Positions 23,361-35,942 of a DNA stretch of 64,000 bases are shown in pieces. Each line of letters begins with the position of its first letter. The stretch's first letter is position 1. The notes beneath the pieces were generated by a model, which made no database searches, was not told where the DNA came from, and saw only the letters and a program-made list of their open reading frames with translations. The translations under genes were made by a program, and so were the position numbers. Source of the DNA: Roridomyces roridus (Eukaryota > Basidiomycota > Agaricomycetes > Agaricales > Mycenaceae); the NCBI GenBank assembly GCA_029378245.1, contig JARKIF010000018.1, forward strand, positions 496,001 to 560,000. Reading direction: 5' to 3'.

Positions 23361-26300
23361 CTATGGATCCAGATACGTTATTGCCGGGCGGTGTCTCCGT
23401 ACGAGTGGTCGTGAAGTACCACCCGCCTCTGCCGTCAGTCTGCTGATGGCATTCAGCAGGTCGACTCGTCGTAACGGCTCTGAAGGAGAGTCAGTGGATG
23501 GATAGATTAGAGGTAACCAAACGCACTCGTAATGTGATCGTCCTGGTTAGTAAAGGGTCAGCAATGGAGACGCAGAGAATAAAAGCTGCCACTCACCATG
23601 CCAGCTTGCAGGCATCGCTCGCGATCACCAATCACTGAAGGAAAAAGTTGGAGCACAAGAAGCAAGGACGGCAAGCAAGACATACTAGCATGTGCAGTCA
23701 AAGCAATGATTGGCGTTGGCGTCAGATCGTACTGAGCTTCATACGCTCGTATCCGCTGTGTAGCCTCCATGCCGCCCATGAGAGGCATCGAGACATCCAT
23801 CTGGTTGGAGAGTGAGCTCGCTGCGCGTGACAAGAAAGGTCCATAACGCACCAGAATGACATCGAACGGCTTGTTCTGCAGGGCGCGATCCATGAACGCC
23901 TGCAGCGCCAGGCTGCCGTTCTCCGCAAGTTCAATCGAGTGACCGTACTTCTCCAAGATCCTCAGCGCGAGTTTCTGATTGACCATGTTATCCTCGGCCA
24001 ACAGAATGTCGTAAGTCACATCCGTAGCAGCCGACGCTGGATTAACCGTATTGTTCTCTAATGCAGAGAGGAGGACAGAGGAGAGATCGAGCGTCGTTAT
24101 TGGGGTCGTGTGATTGGCACTGATGCCGTGCTCCAGACACCATTTCACTATGCGGATGTATCAGTAATTGGTCCAACAGGTAGCAACAGATCTTACTGTT
24201 CAGCCGCGGGAGTGAAGGCGCCAATAGAGCAATAGGAATATATCGCAAATGCTCGTACTCCCGCATGTTCTCCGTCTATTAGGAACAGTTAGGCACAGGG
24301 ATAACAATGCAAATAGAAGACTTACGACGGAAAGCGAATCGACAATGATTGTGTCGATATGCGGGCACTTGTCCTTGTCAGAGACCTCGCTGACGTTGTG
24401 GACAACAACAGGCACGAGTCCCAGCTCCACGACACGCTCCTCGACACCGGAAGTGTCGTGCAGAGTGTCCACGAAGAGGATGGTCCGCCTGGCGAATGAC
24501 GCCAGCTTCATCAGCGTCTGCTCCGGCGACTGTTGCTGATTGATCGACGACTTGATCGTGAAGTAGAACTTGCTGCCTTTGCTCAACTCGCTCTCTACCC
24601 AGATATCACCTTGCATCAGGGATGTCAGACGCTTCGAGATGGATAACCCGAGACCTGTTCCGCCGTATTCCTACGCAATTGTCAGACAAAAGTGTCGATA
24701 GGTCATGTGACTCACTCGGGTCGTGGATCCATCAGCCTGGCAGAAAGTATCAAAGATGAGATTCAGCTTGTCTTGCGCAATGCCAATGCCTGTGTCCACG
24801 ACGCAGAACTGCAGCGTGACGTTCTCAGGTTCCAGGGTCACCAGGTTGATGCTGAGCTCAACATAGCCGACGCGAGTGAACTTGATGGCGTTCCCGACGA
24901 GGTTGGTGATAACTTGGCGTAACCGAAGCGAGTCCCCTATGAGCGCGTCCGGGATGCTGGGGTCCACGTCGAGCATTAGATCCAAGCCCTTCTGAGTCGC
25001 GCGTCCAACCAGTGTTTTCAGGATGTCGAAGACCGTTTGCCGTAGGGAATAAGAAACAGACTCGACGGTCATGCGCCCAGCCTCGACTGAAAGTGGACGT
25101 CAGTAACAGTATGACGAAAAAGGCGGGAGATTCACTCTTCGAGATATCAAGAATGTCATCAATGATCAATAATAAGCTGCGGGCCAAGCTATGCACGAGG
25201 AGCAAGCTCTCCCGTTGGCTTCTGTTGAGGTCGCTGTCCAGCGTCAGCTCTGTCATGCCGATGATGCCGTTCATTGGTGTCCGGATTTCGTGACTCATGT
25301 TGGCCAGGAACTCGCTTTTACTCTTGTTGGCCAGTTCCGCCGCCTCTCGCGCAGCCGTGTTCTTCTGGATACTGTCCCGAAGGTCGAATAACATCTGGTT
25401 GATCCGAGATTTGAGCTCATCCATCTCGCCGCTCGCTTCGACCGTGATGAACGCAGTAAAGTCGCCGTCGGAAGCCGCCTTGGAGATCTGGGCAAAGCCT
25501 CGTACTTGGGTCGTCAAGCTGCTGGCCATGGTATTCACGGATACGCTAAAGATGGTCAGCAAAATACTTGATTGACAAATATTCACTCACGTGATCTCTA
25601 GCCAGATGCCCTGCACATTGCCAACCTCGGCCTGGACACCCATATTGCCCTTGGTACCGACTTCGAGAGCGACCTTCTTGACTTCACTGGCGAAGATGGC
25701 CAATTGGTCAATCATGTCGTTGATCGTGTTGACGAGACTGAGCATCTCTCCAGAGACAGATAGACCAGCGATCTTCTGTGTCAGATCGCCCTTCGCTACA
25801 GCATTCTATTCTCAAGTCAGCAGTGCCGATAAAGGATGAGCTCAAGAATATCTACCGTGGCGTCCGAAATAGTCCGCACTTGTAACGTGAGCTGGATAGG
25901 ACCCTAAGTCAAAGAACCCACTGAGAAAGATCAGCACTCACGTTGTTGGCCATGAAGTTGACATTGTCCGTGAGATCTTTCCAGATACCTTGGACGCCCG
26001 CAACTTCAGCTTGACCGCCAAGCTTCCCCTCCGTACCGACCTCGCGGGCGACTCTCGTCACTTCTGCCGCGAACTGGCTCAGCGAGGCGGTCATGCTGTT
26101 GACAGTGTCCTTGAGGTCGAGAATCTCCCCGCGAGCAGTGATCTTGACTTGCTTCGTGAGGTCTCCGCCAGCGACAGCCTTGGTGACCTCTGCGATAGAC
26201 CGCACCTGGTCCGTAAGGTTCTGGGCCATGAGATTGACGTTGTCGGTAACAATCTGCAGTGAACGATGAGACCAAGCTTCTCACATAAGAAAGGAAGATA

Positions 26301-29300
26301 CTGACCTTCCACATGCCAGTAGTGCCTTCGACCATAGCTTGGCCACCAAGCTTGCCCTCCGTTCCAACCTCAATACTGACACGAGTGATCTCGGAAGCGA
26401 GAGTGTGCAGCTGGGTGACCATTCCGTTGATGGTCTCCTTGAGATCCAGCATCTCACCGCGCACGTCGATTTCCACTTGCTTCGTCAAGTCACCAACGGC
26501 CACAGCCTTTGTGACTTTGGATATCGAGCGCACTTGATCCGTCAGATTCATGGCCATTTTGTTGACGTTGTCGGTCAAAGCCTCCCATGTACCCTGCACG
26601 CCCTCGACCCTCGCTTGCCCGCCGAGTTTGCCCTCTGTCCCGACTTCGAGCGCAACTCGAGTGACCTCGCTCGCAAAGATGCTGAGCTGAGACACCATGT
26701 TGTTGATGGTGGATTTCAAGTCGAGCATCTCGCCCTTGACATCAATCTCCACCTTCTTGGTGAGATCGCCGCGAGCGACGGCAGTGGTGACATCAGAGAT
26801 CGTCCGCACTTGGTCGGTGATATTAAGCGCCATTTTCTGGTAAACGATAAATAAAAAATAACCGGGCGAACGAAAGAAAACGTACATTGACATTCATGGT
26901 GAGATCCTTCCATGTGCCTTGGACGCCCTTGACTAAAGCTTGACCTCCCAGCTTGCCCTCCGTCCCAACCTCCAGCGCAACTCGGGTGACCTCACTGGCA
27001 AAGATATTGAGCTGCGACACCATGTCGTTGATGGTGTTCTTGAGGTCCAGCATTTCGCCCTTGACGTCAACGTCGACTTGCTGTGTCAAGTCGCCCAAAG
27101 CAACCGCCTTCGTGACCAACGATATCGAACGCACTTGACCGGTCAGATTCGAAGCCATTTTCTGTAAAATCAAGGTCAGCAGAGCAAGCGAAGGATTCAG
27201 ATGCCACCCACATTGACGTTGGTCGTGAGGTCCTTCCAAGTCCCTTGGACCCCCTCGACCTTGGCCTGACCACCAAGTTTCCCCTCCGTTCCGACTTCAA
27301 GCGCTACCCGGGTCACCTCGCTCGAGAAGTTCTTGAGCCGCTCCACCATCTCGTTGATCGTAACCTTGAGATCGAGCATCTCGCCGCTGACATCCACATC
27401 GATCTTCTTGTTGAGGTCGCCGTATGCAACGGCCTTGGTCACCAGCGAGATGGACCGCACTTGATTCGTGAGATTGGAAGCCATTTTCTGTCCTCGTCAG
27501 CACACGAAGTTGAATAGCCGGCAAACTCACGTTGACGTTATCTGTCAAGTCCTTCCACGTCCCTTGAGCTCCTTCTACCTTGGCCTGTCCACCCAAACGA
27601 CCTTCCGTCCCGACTTCCAAAGCGACTCGCGTGACTTCGCTCGAAAAGTTGCCCAAGCGCTCCACCATCTCGTTGATCGTGACCTTCAAGTCCAGCATCT
27701 CACCGCTCACATCCACCTCAATCATCTTGTCAAGGTCTCCATAGGCGACAGCCTTGGTGACGCGCGAGATGGACCGCACTTGGTTGGTGAGATTGGAAGC
27801 CATTTTCTACCAATCATACCGTCAGCTTCACGACCCAAAAAAGACGGACAACAACAAACTCACGTTCACGTTATCTGTGAGATCCTTCCATGTGCCTTGC
27901 ACTCCCTCAACCTTGGCTTGACCGCCGAGCTTGCCGTAAGTACCGACGTCGAGGGCGACACGAGTGACTTCGCTCGAAAAGTTGCGCAATCTCGCCACCA
28001 TCTCGTTGATCGTGACCTTGAGGTCCAACATCTCACCGCTGACGTCGACGTCGATGGTCTTCTCCAAGTCTCCGTACGCGACTGCCTTTGTGACGAGTGA
28101 TATGGAGCGCACTTGATTCGTCAAATTTGACGCCATTTTCTGCGGTCACGTGTCAGCTTGCAATCCAGTTCGCGACCAAGAGCTTACTCACATTGACATT
28201 GTCCGTCAAGTCCTTCCACGTCCCTTGCACACCTTCAACCTCCGCCTGCCCTCCGAGCTTGCCGTATGTCCCGACATCAAGCGCGACTCTGGTCACCTCG
28301 CTGGAAAAGTTTCGCAATCGAGCCACCATCTCGTTGATTGTCACTTTGAGATCGAGCATCTCTCCACTGACATCCACGTCGATGGTCTTCTCAAGGTCTC
28401 CGTACGCGACGGCCTTGGTAACGAGCGAGATTGAGCGCACTTGATTGGTCAAATTGGACGCCATTTTCTGAAACGGTCAGTCTCCGCAGTAGGTGGGAAC
28501 CGGAAAGGACTCACGTTGACATTGTCCGTCAAATCCTTCCACGTTCCCTGTACCCCCTCAACCTCTGCCTGGCCTCCAAGCTTCCCTTCAGTTCCAACTT
28601 CGAGAGCTACCCGAGTGACTTCGCTTGAGAAGTTCCCGAGACGGTCCACCATCTCGTTGATGGTGACCTTCAAGTCCAGCATCTCCCCGCTCGCCTCTAC
28701 CTCGATCTTCTTCGCCAAATCTCCGTAGGCGACAGCCTTGGTGACGCGGGAGATAGATCGCACTTGACTGGTCAAATTTGATGCCATTTTCTGTAGCGTG
28801 AAAACCGTCAGCATACGCTCAGAAAAATTCCGTATACTCACGTTGACATTGTCCGTCAAATCCTTCCATGTCCCCTGCACCCCTTCGACCTCGGCCTGGC
28901 CCCCAAGTTTCCCGTATGTCCCGACCTCGAGCGCTACCCTAGTCACTTCCCTTGAGAACCGCCCGAGTCGCATAACCATCTCATTGATCGTTTCCTATCC
29001 CTACCCGTCAGCGCCAGCCATTATCAAGCGGACAAACGAACCTTCAAATCCAGCATCTCCCCACTCACATCGACCTCCATGGTCTTGCCGAGATCGCCAT
29101 TCGCCACAGCCTTGGTCACGAGCGATATACTTCGGACCTGACCCGTCAAATTGGACGCCATTTTCTGGGATCATCAGATATGAATACGAACAAGACGAAG
29201 GAAACACTCACGTTCACGTTGTCTGTCAGATCCTTCCAGGTACCTTGAACACCCTCGACACGCGCCTGTCCGCCGAGTTTGCCCTATGGGGAATCGTCAG

Positions 29301-30805
29301 GGAGTTCTGGGAAATTAGTACTAATACACACCTCCGTCCCGACTTCGACTGCCACCCGAGTAACCTCGCTCGCAAACGCGCTAAGTTGGTCCACCATGCG
29401 GTTCACCGTGTCTTTGAGGGTGTTGATCTCGCCCTCGGCCTGGATTGTTACCTATACCTACTGTTAGTACGAAAACCGTGAAATATGCTGCTGTGTACCT
29501 TCTGCGACAAATCTCCCTGTGCTACCGCAGTAGTAACGCTAGCGATACTCCGCACTTGGTCCGTAAGCGAGAGACACATCCGATTGACCTGGACTCTGTC
29601 AGCACCAACGCCGAATAAGATGCAGCACAAACGCACATTTGTGACCAACGAGCTCCACACACCCTCGACGTCGGGTACGCTGGCTTCTCCGCCAAGCTTT
29701 CCCTGGTTTCCGACTTCCCGTGTAACGCGTGTAACTTCTTCCGCAAGCGTCCGCAGACGAAGGACCATGCCATTGACCGTATTCTTGAGATCGAGTATTT
29801 CGCCATTGGCGGAGACGTCGATCTGCTTGCTGAGATCACCCTTTGCCACCGCCGTCGTCACGGCCGCGATACTCCGGACCTGGAATATTGAGCTTATCAG
29901 AGAGGACTGAAATATCCCAACACGCACCTGCGTCGTGAGATTGGCTGCAAGGGTGTTGACCTCGTCCGTAAGCTCGCGCCAGGTGCCCTCGACATCCTCG
30001 ACGTGCGCCTGGGCTCCGAGCTTGCCTTCCGTGCCGACATCGCGACTCACACGAGTGACCTCGGTCGCAAAGTGGCCGAGGTTGTCGACCATGGTGTTGA
30101 TGACCTTCTTGAGCTGTACCATGAGGTCTCCCTGCACTGGTACGGTGATCTTCTGCGTGAGGTCGCCAGTGGCGACGGCGTTGCAGACACGCGAGACGTC
30201 CCGGACCTAGAATGATCTTGAGCGGGGAATCAGGACGAGAGAGTTAACAGACACACCTGGTCTTTGAGCAGCCTGAGCTCCTCGAGAGCGTCCATGCCGC
30301 CCTGGGTAGCTGCACTAGCGAGTGCGCCACCTGTCGGGACAACACCGGGGCTTTCGGCGTAATCCGCATATGCACCGACGAGGGGACGGTGACCGCAAGC
30401 GGGACACGTGCCCATGGGAGTGGTGTAGTCCCCGTTCGTCTCTGTCTCCTCATCCGAGGAATGGTTCCGACCATTGCCGTTCGTGTAGAACGAAAATTCG
30501 TCGAGGGCACTAGCATATGAGCTCGGAGTGCCTGGCGTCTCGGGCCTGTTGGTAGCAAAGTCGGGATTCGAGGGGAGGCCATTCAGGGAAGGCGTCCCGT
30601 TGCGTGCTATGGGCATCGGAGGCGTTGGCATCGGCGTATAGGGCTCCTTCGGAGCGGCAAGAAGCGCGTCGAGCTTGCGCAGGATGGCGTCGGTCTGCCA
30701 ATCCCGAGGGCCATTGTACTTTGGTAATGGTGGATTTGCGGCCTTGGGGGCATCGTTGAGACTGAGCACTGCCAGCAAGTGGTCCTTGAATGGGTCGGAC
30801 CCCAT
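23361..30805 (-). CDS. NIK1: Group III hybrid histidine kinase, about 15 HAMP units
   Basis: Cytosolic osmosensing and fungicide-target class (NIK1/OS-1), feeding the HOG phosphorelay. Order from the N-terminus: Pro/Gly-rich region, about 15 HAMP/linker units of about 93 residues (30215-25400), histidine box [12 protein letters not shown] near 25290, ATP-binding region ([31 protein letters not shown]; about 24900-24640), and a receiver with [13 protein letters not shown] near 24000, phosphoacceptor in [13 protein letters not shown] across an intron near 23800-23870, and MDDHITKPLR near 23470. It ends TYLDP at 23361. I estimate about 2,200 residues; OS-1-type proteins usually have about 1,300 with five to six HAMPs. 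The start is uncertain: ATG 30805 is the first usable Met in frame, since an in-frame TGA lies a little further upstream; a short spliced first exon is possible. Confidence 0.9.
26836..29210 (-). repeat. Exon-per-unit HAMP tandem array, period about 325 bp
   Basis: Units start with the same KMASNLT-type text at about 29160, 28790, 28468, 28140, 27813, 27490 and 27160; the central spacing is 323-328 bp. Each unit is one exon of about 279 nt (93 codons) bounded by phase-0 introns with donor AAC|GTGAG-like and acceptor CAG|AAAATGG. Units 11 and 12 (26805-26250) are not separated by that intron. Because each exon is a multiple of three with both ends in phase 0, whole units can be added or lost without shifting the frame. 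Confidence 0.85.
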
Positions 30806-31873
30806 CGCAGAGGCGAAGAGAGGATTTACGGGAGTGATGTCAGCAGACTGACTGCCCCTTCGAGTCTTTTGTCCACATGCCGCCAAGGTGCCTCAGGCCT
30901 GCCTCATTGTAACCCTCACTCATAGCTAAATCTCTTCTTCCGTCCCTTGTCCTTCAACTGCTGTATCTCTCTTCACACAGAACGTAACCGCCGCGAGTTC
31001 CCCGCCTTCACAGCAGAAATCAGTCACGGTCCAGACTCGGACCTGCCAAGCGCTGATCCGTCACCCATTTTAGACCAGAATTTCAATTTGGCAATGCAGA
31101 GGGGTACTGCGGGTATGGACACGCGTCCATTTCCTCGGAATGCAGACTAATGAGTCGCATTCTAGCATGCTCGGGCGATAGCTGATTATTGCTTTCACCA
31201 ACACTCGGCAGTAATTTCCAACGCGGGCATCAAGCAATGGGGCCAATTCCATTCTCCACGACGTCACCATAGAGATAAGGTGGAGCGGATAGACACGCGA
31301 GGAGGATCATAACAGCCACAACGATCATCAACTCCGTGGTTCAATTTTTTTGGCAAAAAAAGGAGTCCGATGAGGGGCTGAGGTCGCTGGATTCTGGAAT
31401 GCATGCCGGATACCCAAGTGGCTTTCTGTTCATCGCCATCTCGGTTTCATTTCTCTCTCCCGAGTCCTATTCCTCATTGCTCAGTCGACGATGCCTATCC
31501 TCTCGACGTCATTTTGCCCTGTACTTCCAGGCTCATCTTTAACTCCGGGACGATCCACTCCAATTTATGGCCTGCGCTCGCTTCGCCTCTGCACGTCGAA
31601 TCCATGCACTTACTGCCATGGGTCCTCGACTCTTCACTCCAAATTGTTCATCGCGACAAGAACGAACTGACTTTCTCAATTCGAACCGAAACCATCCAGC
31701 ATTATCACTGCTGAACAGTTTGAATTATCCGATTAGCAGATGTATCATCTCGATCCCGAACATCTTCAAAAGCACCGTCTTGCTGTAAAAACCGTACCGG
31801 AATATGGCGTTGGCTGAAACCAGCGGTTTTCTCTCTCTACGTACAGCAGAGGCCAAGAAATAAAATTTGTAGC
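30806..31873. other. Intergenic upstream of the histidine kinase
   Basis: About 1.07 kb. No coding frame with family resemblance on either strand. It should hold the histidine kinase promoter and leader and the 3' flank of the F-box gene at 31874. Confidence 0.5.
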
Positions 31874-33539
31874 TCATTCAAATTCTTCATCTTCGATATC
31901 CACACCCGGCGACTCTATGACCCTTATATCCCACCCCTCAATCCTTCTGAGCGTCTCGAGTCCTGTGACGATGCGCCTATCTCCAGAGCGGTTCAAGTAC
32001 TCGAACCGCTTGAGGCGTGCCGCCCCACCTTGGGTCTTGAGCTGAAAGCGCGTCCGGAGCATTTCAACCAACTTGGGCCACTCCCAACCGGGACGGAGCG
32101 AGTTGCTCGAAAAACGGATGAACTCGAGCTTCCGTCCAAACTCTTTCGATGCAATTAATTGGGAGATGTGATGGTTCGCTATGAATTGGGGTATGTTAAT
32201 AGCGAGGTTTTTTAGATACGGGTACATCTGCAGTAGACGCCCCACGTCCATGAGCACTTCGTCGTCGTCGGAGTAGAAATCGGGGACACCGTATATGTGG
32301 CCGGGAGTGTCCCAGTATCGGAGCCGAAGGGTATCTATGTGCGACGATGATGGAGGGAGGCGATTCAACAAGTCGTCGGGGGTATACCATTCATCCTCCA
32401 CGCTGTACACCTGGAGCTTGGGCATATCAAAGAGCTGTATGACCTTTAAGCTTGTGCGGATGAATGATGCGGTGTGCAGGTAGGGGAGGCAGACACTCCG
32501 AGGAGAGAAGTCGCAGGGTGTCGAACCCGGTTCGTCAGAATCATAGTCCCTTTGGGGCTGGTCTATATGCAGCACCTCAAGGTGGGTGAACTGCCGATAC
32601 GACTCCATCATGCCTCGGTCGTCCCCAGTACAACGCTGTTCGCAGTATCTTTTCAGCCGTGACCAAGGGATGTGGGCACATTGACCCCACATGCCGATAT
32701 CGACCAACGTGAGATCTGTCAGGTTGGGAATCCATAATTGTTCCGGATCCGGCGAGCGACCAATCAAGGTCAGGGTGTGAAGGAATCGAAGGTCTCTCCC
32801 GTGTAGAGCGTCGATCGCGAATTGACAAGGATTATTGTTCCAGATGAGCTCTCCCAATCGTCTTGAATGGTTCAACACTCCATTCAGGATTGGCAAGGCT
32901 ACTCCATCGTCGATGCGGAGAGAGATGAGGCGACTCCCGGACCTCTGAACACACGTTTCTATCTGGTCGAGACGACGTTCAATCGTGAACCCCTCTTGAA
33001 GTTCCCAAAACTCTTGCTCGGCCTCCTCAGAGTTCGACATCGAACCTATAACATAAGGAAGAATGAGTATGTATGTTATATGTTATAAGAAACGGTTCCG
33101 AACCGTAACCTCGAACGGGCAATTGCGTGAAGTACACCTCCTCCTTGTGCTCGTCGTATGGTGTGGATAGCGTGGCTTCGTCGAGATCGTACGGGTGGGT
33201 AAGACCGCAATCGACGAAGGACCACAGTCTACCAAGGGACAGGGCGATTCTCCGCCACGAGCGACATATGTGTCCCAAAGTCCAGGGAAGTTTCACCCGA
33301 CTACCGGTGGTGCGTGTGAGCCCTGATCTGCGAGAAGGCGCAAAATAATGGCATATTTCGACGACAAGTTCTGGTGGCAGACGGCGGAAGGGGGAGAGCT
33401 TGTCTTTGCACAACGCTATTTCGTTTTTCAGCTCGGCAATCCGAGCTTCGAGGACAGCGACACTTTTTCCGAGTTTATTTACCAAGTTTTCTTTCTGCTG
33501 CAGTGTCTCCCGGGTGGCCACTCTGTCGATAAAGTCCAT
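31874..33539 (-). CDS. F-box protein, coiled-coil type, two exons
   Basis: Start chosen at ATG 33539 (MDFIDRVATRETLQ), which matches the N-terminal pattern of its paralogs; an open frame continues further upstream without support. Coiled coil, F-box (RRLPPELVVEICHYFAPS), then LGHICRSWRRIALSLGRLWSF near 33240. One intron of about 70 nt near 33040-33110 joins it to the second exon (SMSNSEEAEQEFWELQ onwards), which carries the leucine-rich body and the terminal RIEGWDIRVIE block. Same family as the genes at 21584 and 34233. Intact as read; target unknown. Confidence 0.75.
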
Positions 33540-33681
33540 GGTTGCAAGGAAAGAGTGGTGCGTTGGCATCACATCAAATGATCGAACTTCCGTCTTGACT
33601 CCCCACTTCAACGAGCCCTCAACCTTTCTTACCCGCCGGTCGCACAGAGTCTCCCAATCGTTCAAAGAAATCTTCATAGCC

Positions 33682-34312
33682 ATGAATCATGATCCACCAC
33701 GAACCGAACATGCTTCAAGAACTTCTCCGCCTCAGAGAGAGACCGCACTGGACACTCAGATCGCCGAGCTTCAAGATAGACGCGTTATAGTCTCTTTTAC
33801 AGACCTCGACGCTCCGCGAAGAGGACGCGTTAATAATAACCTCTAGCGCCGTTCGTTGACTACCACCAGAAATCATCGCCGAGATATTTGTCTACTTTGC
33901 AACGTGCCGACAACTAGGTTACTTACGCGCAGTTAGGCCTTCCCTGGAATTAGGTCACATCTGCCGATCCTGGAGAAAAACCAGAAATCACCATCGAAGC
34001 TCCCTGCTTCATCTCCGACGACACCATGTCTCGACTCATCCCATCCAACCAATCCGTACCTCTGGCACCCTCGCTGGAGGTCATTCGATTCTCGGAAAAT
34101 TCTCTCGTTCACAACTGGTCGTGGGCTACATTGGTCCAGATGCTACGATCTCGTTTCCGGCCCACCGTTTTCTTACGCTTTGCGACGGTTTGATTTCAAA
34201 CTGAGGGCTCAGGAGGAAAGAAGGATGGGATATCAGAATTGGCTGCGAGTGCGGCTTGGAGGGCCATTCGTTCGAGGTTCGATCGTGCGAAATGGGAGAT
34301 ATTCGACTGAAA
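33682..34312 (+). pseudogene. F-box pseudogene with large internal deletion
   Basis: A remnant of the coiled-coil start (ALDTQIAELQDR near 33760) is followed, after a stop, by a readable F-box (PPEIIAEIFVYFATC from 33863) and LELGHICRSWRKT to about 33980. The next bases jump to a far C-terminal segment of the family (PEITIEAPCFISDDTMSRLI, then LEVIRFSENS, ATLVQMLRSRFRPT) in another frame. About 300 residues present in the paralog at 21584 are missing between them. Its last bases overlap the 3' end of the minus-strand F-box gene. Confidence 0.8.
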
Positions 34313-35942
34313 TTGTGATTGGGGTTGAATAAATTACTTCTACTACTACTAGTCTAAATCTCGATGCCATGGGTTCCTCAATCGAACCACGGCGACTCCT
34401 CGGGAAACCCCCCGTGATCCTGATCCTGATATCCCAACCCCACCTGTTCCTGAGCGTCTTCAGCGCCTTGACGATGTGGCCGTCCCGATCGCGATAATCA
34501 TTGATTATGATTTCAAAGCGCCTCAGCGGGGAAACACCTTGCATTGCAGGCTTGAAGCGTGTATTGAGCAGCTCTGCTAGCGGCTTCCACCACCCGTCAC
34601 GAGCGAAAGATCGATCCCCAAATCGTATCACCTCGAGCCCGGGGGCCATGGGTAGTCTGCCTTCAGAAGAAATCAGCAGAGAGAGGGCAGCGCTGGAAAT
34701 GAAGCCCTCCGGACAGTCAATGGTGACTTCTTTGAGCTGGGGGTATGTTTCGACTACTCGCTGCAGCAATGAGTGCTGGTCCCACGCATCTGGTGGTACG
34801 CCGCCGCCATAGCAGTGGTATTCAACCCGAAAGATTTGCAGTTGCGTAGATTCCCGCGGAGTATAGCAGCGCACCTGGCGAGATTGCCAGGCCATATGAT
34901 ACGTGAGCTTGTAGGCCTCAAGTGCGGGCATGTTGAAGACCTTGATCACCTCCGGACGTGTTGAGTGAAAGGAGGCTGCTTGTAGGCATGGGAGCACTAC
35001 GCTATTGGGTGGGAGGAGGGATGAATCTGCGTCGACGGACATGAGCAGAACACGAAGGTTCGTAAGTTGGCGGTAAGAGGCCAATCTTCGTGGGTTATGC
35101 AGCCATCTACAACCGCTTTCTTCGTATCTTGTGAGCTGTGACCATGGGATCTGGTCGCAGGTCGAGTCCATGTCGATGTTGGAGAGGGAGAGACTCGTGA
35201 GGCTGGGAGCCCATAGATACTGCTCCGGCGCGTTCTTGAAACAAGTAAGGGTAGACAGGGATGGCAGTGTCAATCCGTATACTTGTTTGAGGCCATGGCT
35301 CAAGGGCGTGTACCAAACGAGCTGTTCCCACCGGGTTGAATACTTGAGCAATTGGTCGAAAACCACACTATCCGGCTCGATGAGTCGAAGAGAGAGAGGT
35401 CGATTTCCGGACCTCTGGACTAATGCCTCGATGAATCGGAGGGTGGTTTCTATCGAGAAACCTTCTCGGATGGCCATTGCCTCATGGTCCTCGTCATACC
35501 AACCAACACTTTTGCGTGGTGTCAATGAGGTGAACGCCCGTTCGTCTTGCTCCTCGTCGGTGGCACAGTGTGTGATTTCGACACGGTCCTCAAAACTTCG
35601 AGAGTAAGGAGTTATATCAAAGACGGACCACAATCGGCCCAAAGAAAGCGCAATGGTCCTCCAAGACTTGCAGATACGACCCAGATGCCAGGGATGATGG
35701 TAGGGCTGCATGAAGCCTTGGATTCCGAGTCGGACAGGCGCGAAATAGAGAAATATTTCGGCGACAATCTCGGGAGGCAAGCGATGGACCGGTGCCAGTA
35801 AGCTCTGGTACTGCATGATTTCCAACAAAAGACGAGCGCGCTGGCTTTCGAGCTGAGCGATTTGTGCTTCCAAAGCTGCCAATTCAGACTCTTTGCTCTG
35901 TAGGATCGCTTTGGTGGTTTCTCTGCTATTATCAGAAGGCAT
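34233..35942 (-). CDS. F-box protein, coiled-coil type, single exon
   Basis: Start chosen at ATG 35942 (MPSDNSRETTKAILQSKE). About 569 residues: coiled coil (LAALEAQIAQLESQRARLL), F-box (HRLPPEIVAEIFLYFAPV, about residues 52-70), GRICKSWRTIALSLGRLWSVFD, leucine-rich body, and the family end block RWGWDIRIRI near residue 515. About 50 further residues with no family resemblance follow to the stop; that extension overlaps the antisense F-box pseudogene, so the real 3' end may be spliced. SCF adaptor role inferred only from the F-box. Confidence 0.75.
   Translation of the reverse strand: MPSDNSRETTKAILQSKESELAALEAQIAQLESQRARLLLEIMQYQSLLAPVHRLPPEIVAEIFLYFAPVRLGIQGFMQPYHHPWHLGRICKSWRTIALSLGRLWSVFDITPYSRSFEDRVEITHCATDEEQDERAFTSLTPRKSVGWYDEDHEAMAIREGFSIETTLRFIEALVQRSGNRPLSLRLIEPDSVVFDQLLKYSTRWEQLVWYTPLSHGLKQVYGLTLPSLSTLTCFKNAPEQYLWAPSLTSLSLSNIDMDSTCDQIPWSQLTRYEESGCRWLHNPRRLASYRQLTNLRVLLMSVDADSSLLPPNSVVLPCLQAASFHSTRPEVIKVFNMPALEAYKLTYHMAWQSRQVRCYTPRESTQLQIFRVEYHCYGGGVPPDAWDQHSLLQRVVETYPQLKEVTIDCPEGFISSAALSLLISSEGRLPMAPGLEVIRFGDRSFARDGWWKPLAELLNTRFKPAMQGVSPLRRFEIIINDYRDRDGHIVKALKTLRNRWGWDIRIRITGGFPRSRRGSIEEPMASRFRLVVVEVIYSTPITISVEYLPFRTIEPRTNGPPSRTRSQF

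Noticed and set aside
27468..28100. Long plus-strand open frame opposite the HAMP array
   Set aside because: Its text is the reverse complement of repeated HAMP codons and introns; it recurs with the same period and has no independent family resemblance.
26836..29210. Regular 325-bp repeats considered as a satellite or CRISPR-like array
   Set aside because: Each period translates to one HAMP unit with splice sites; spacing and sequence are explained by coding exons.
30806..30886. Upstream extension of the histidine kinase to 30886
   Set aside because: The frame there opens with TTG rather than ATG and meets an in-frame TGA just above; a spliced first exon is possible but not demonstrable.
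33540..33683. N-terminal extension of the F-box gene to 33683
   Set aside because: The paralogs begin at the equivalent of MDFIDR; the extra residues have no counterpart in the family.
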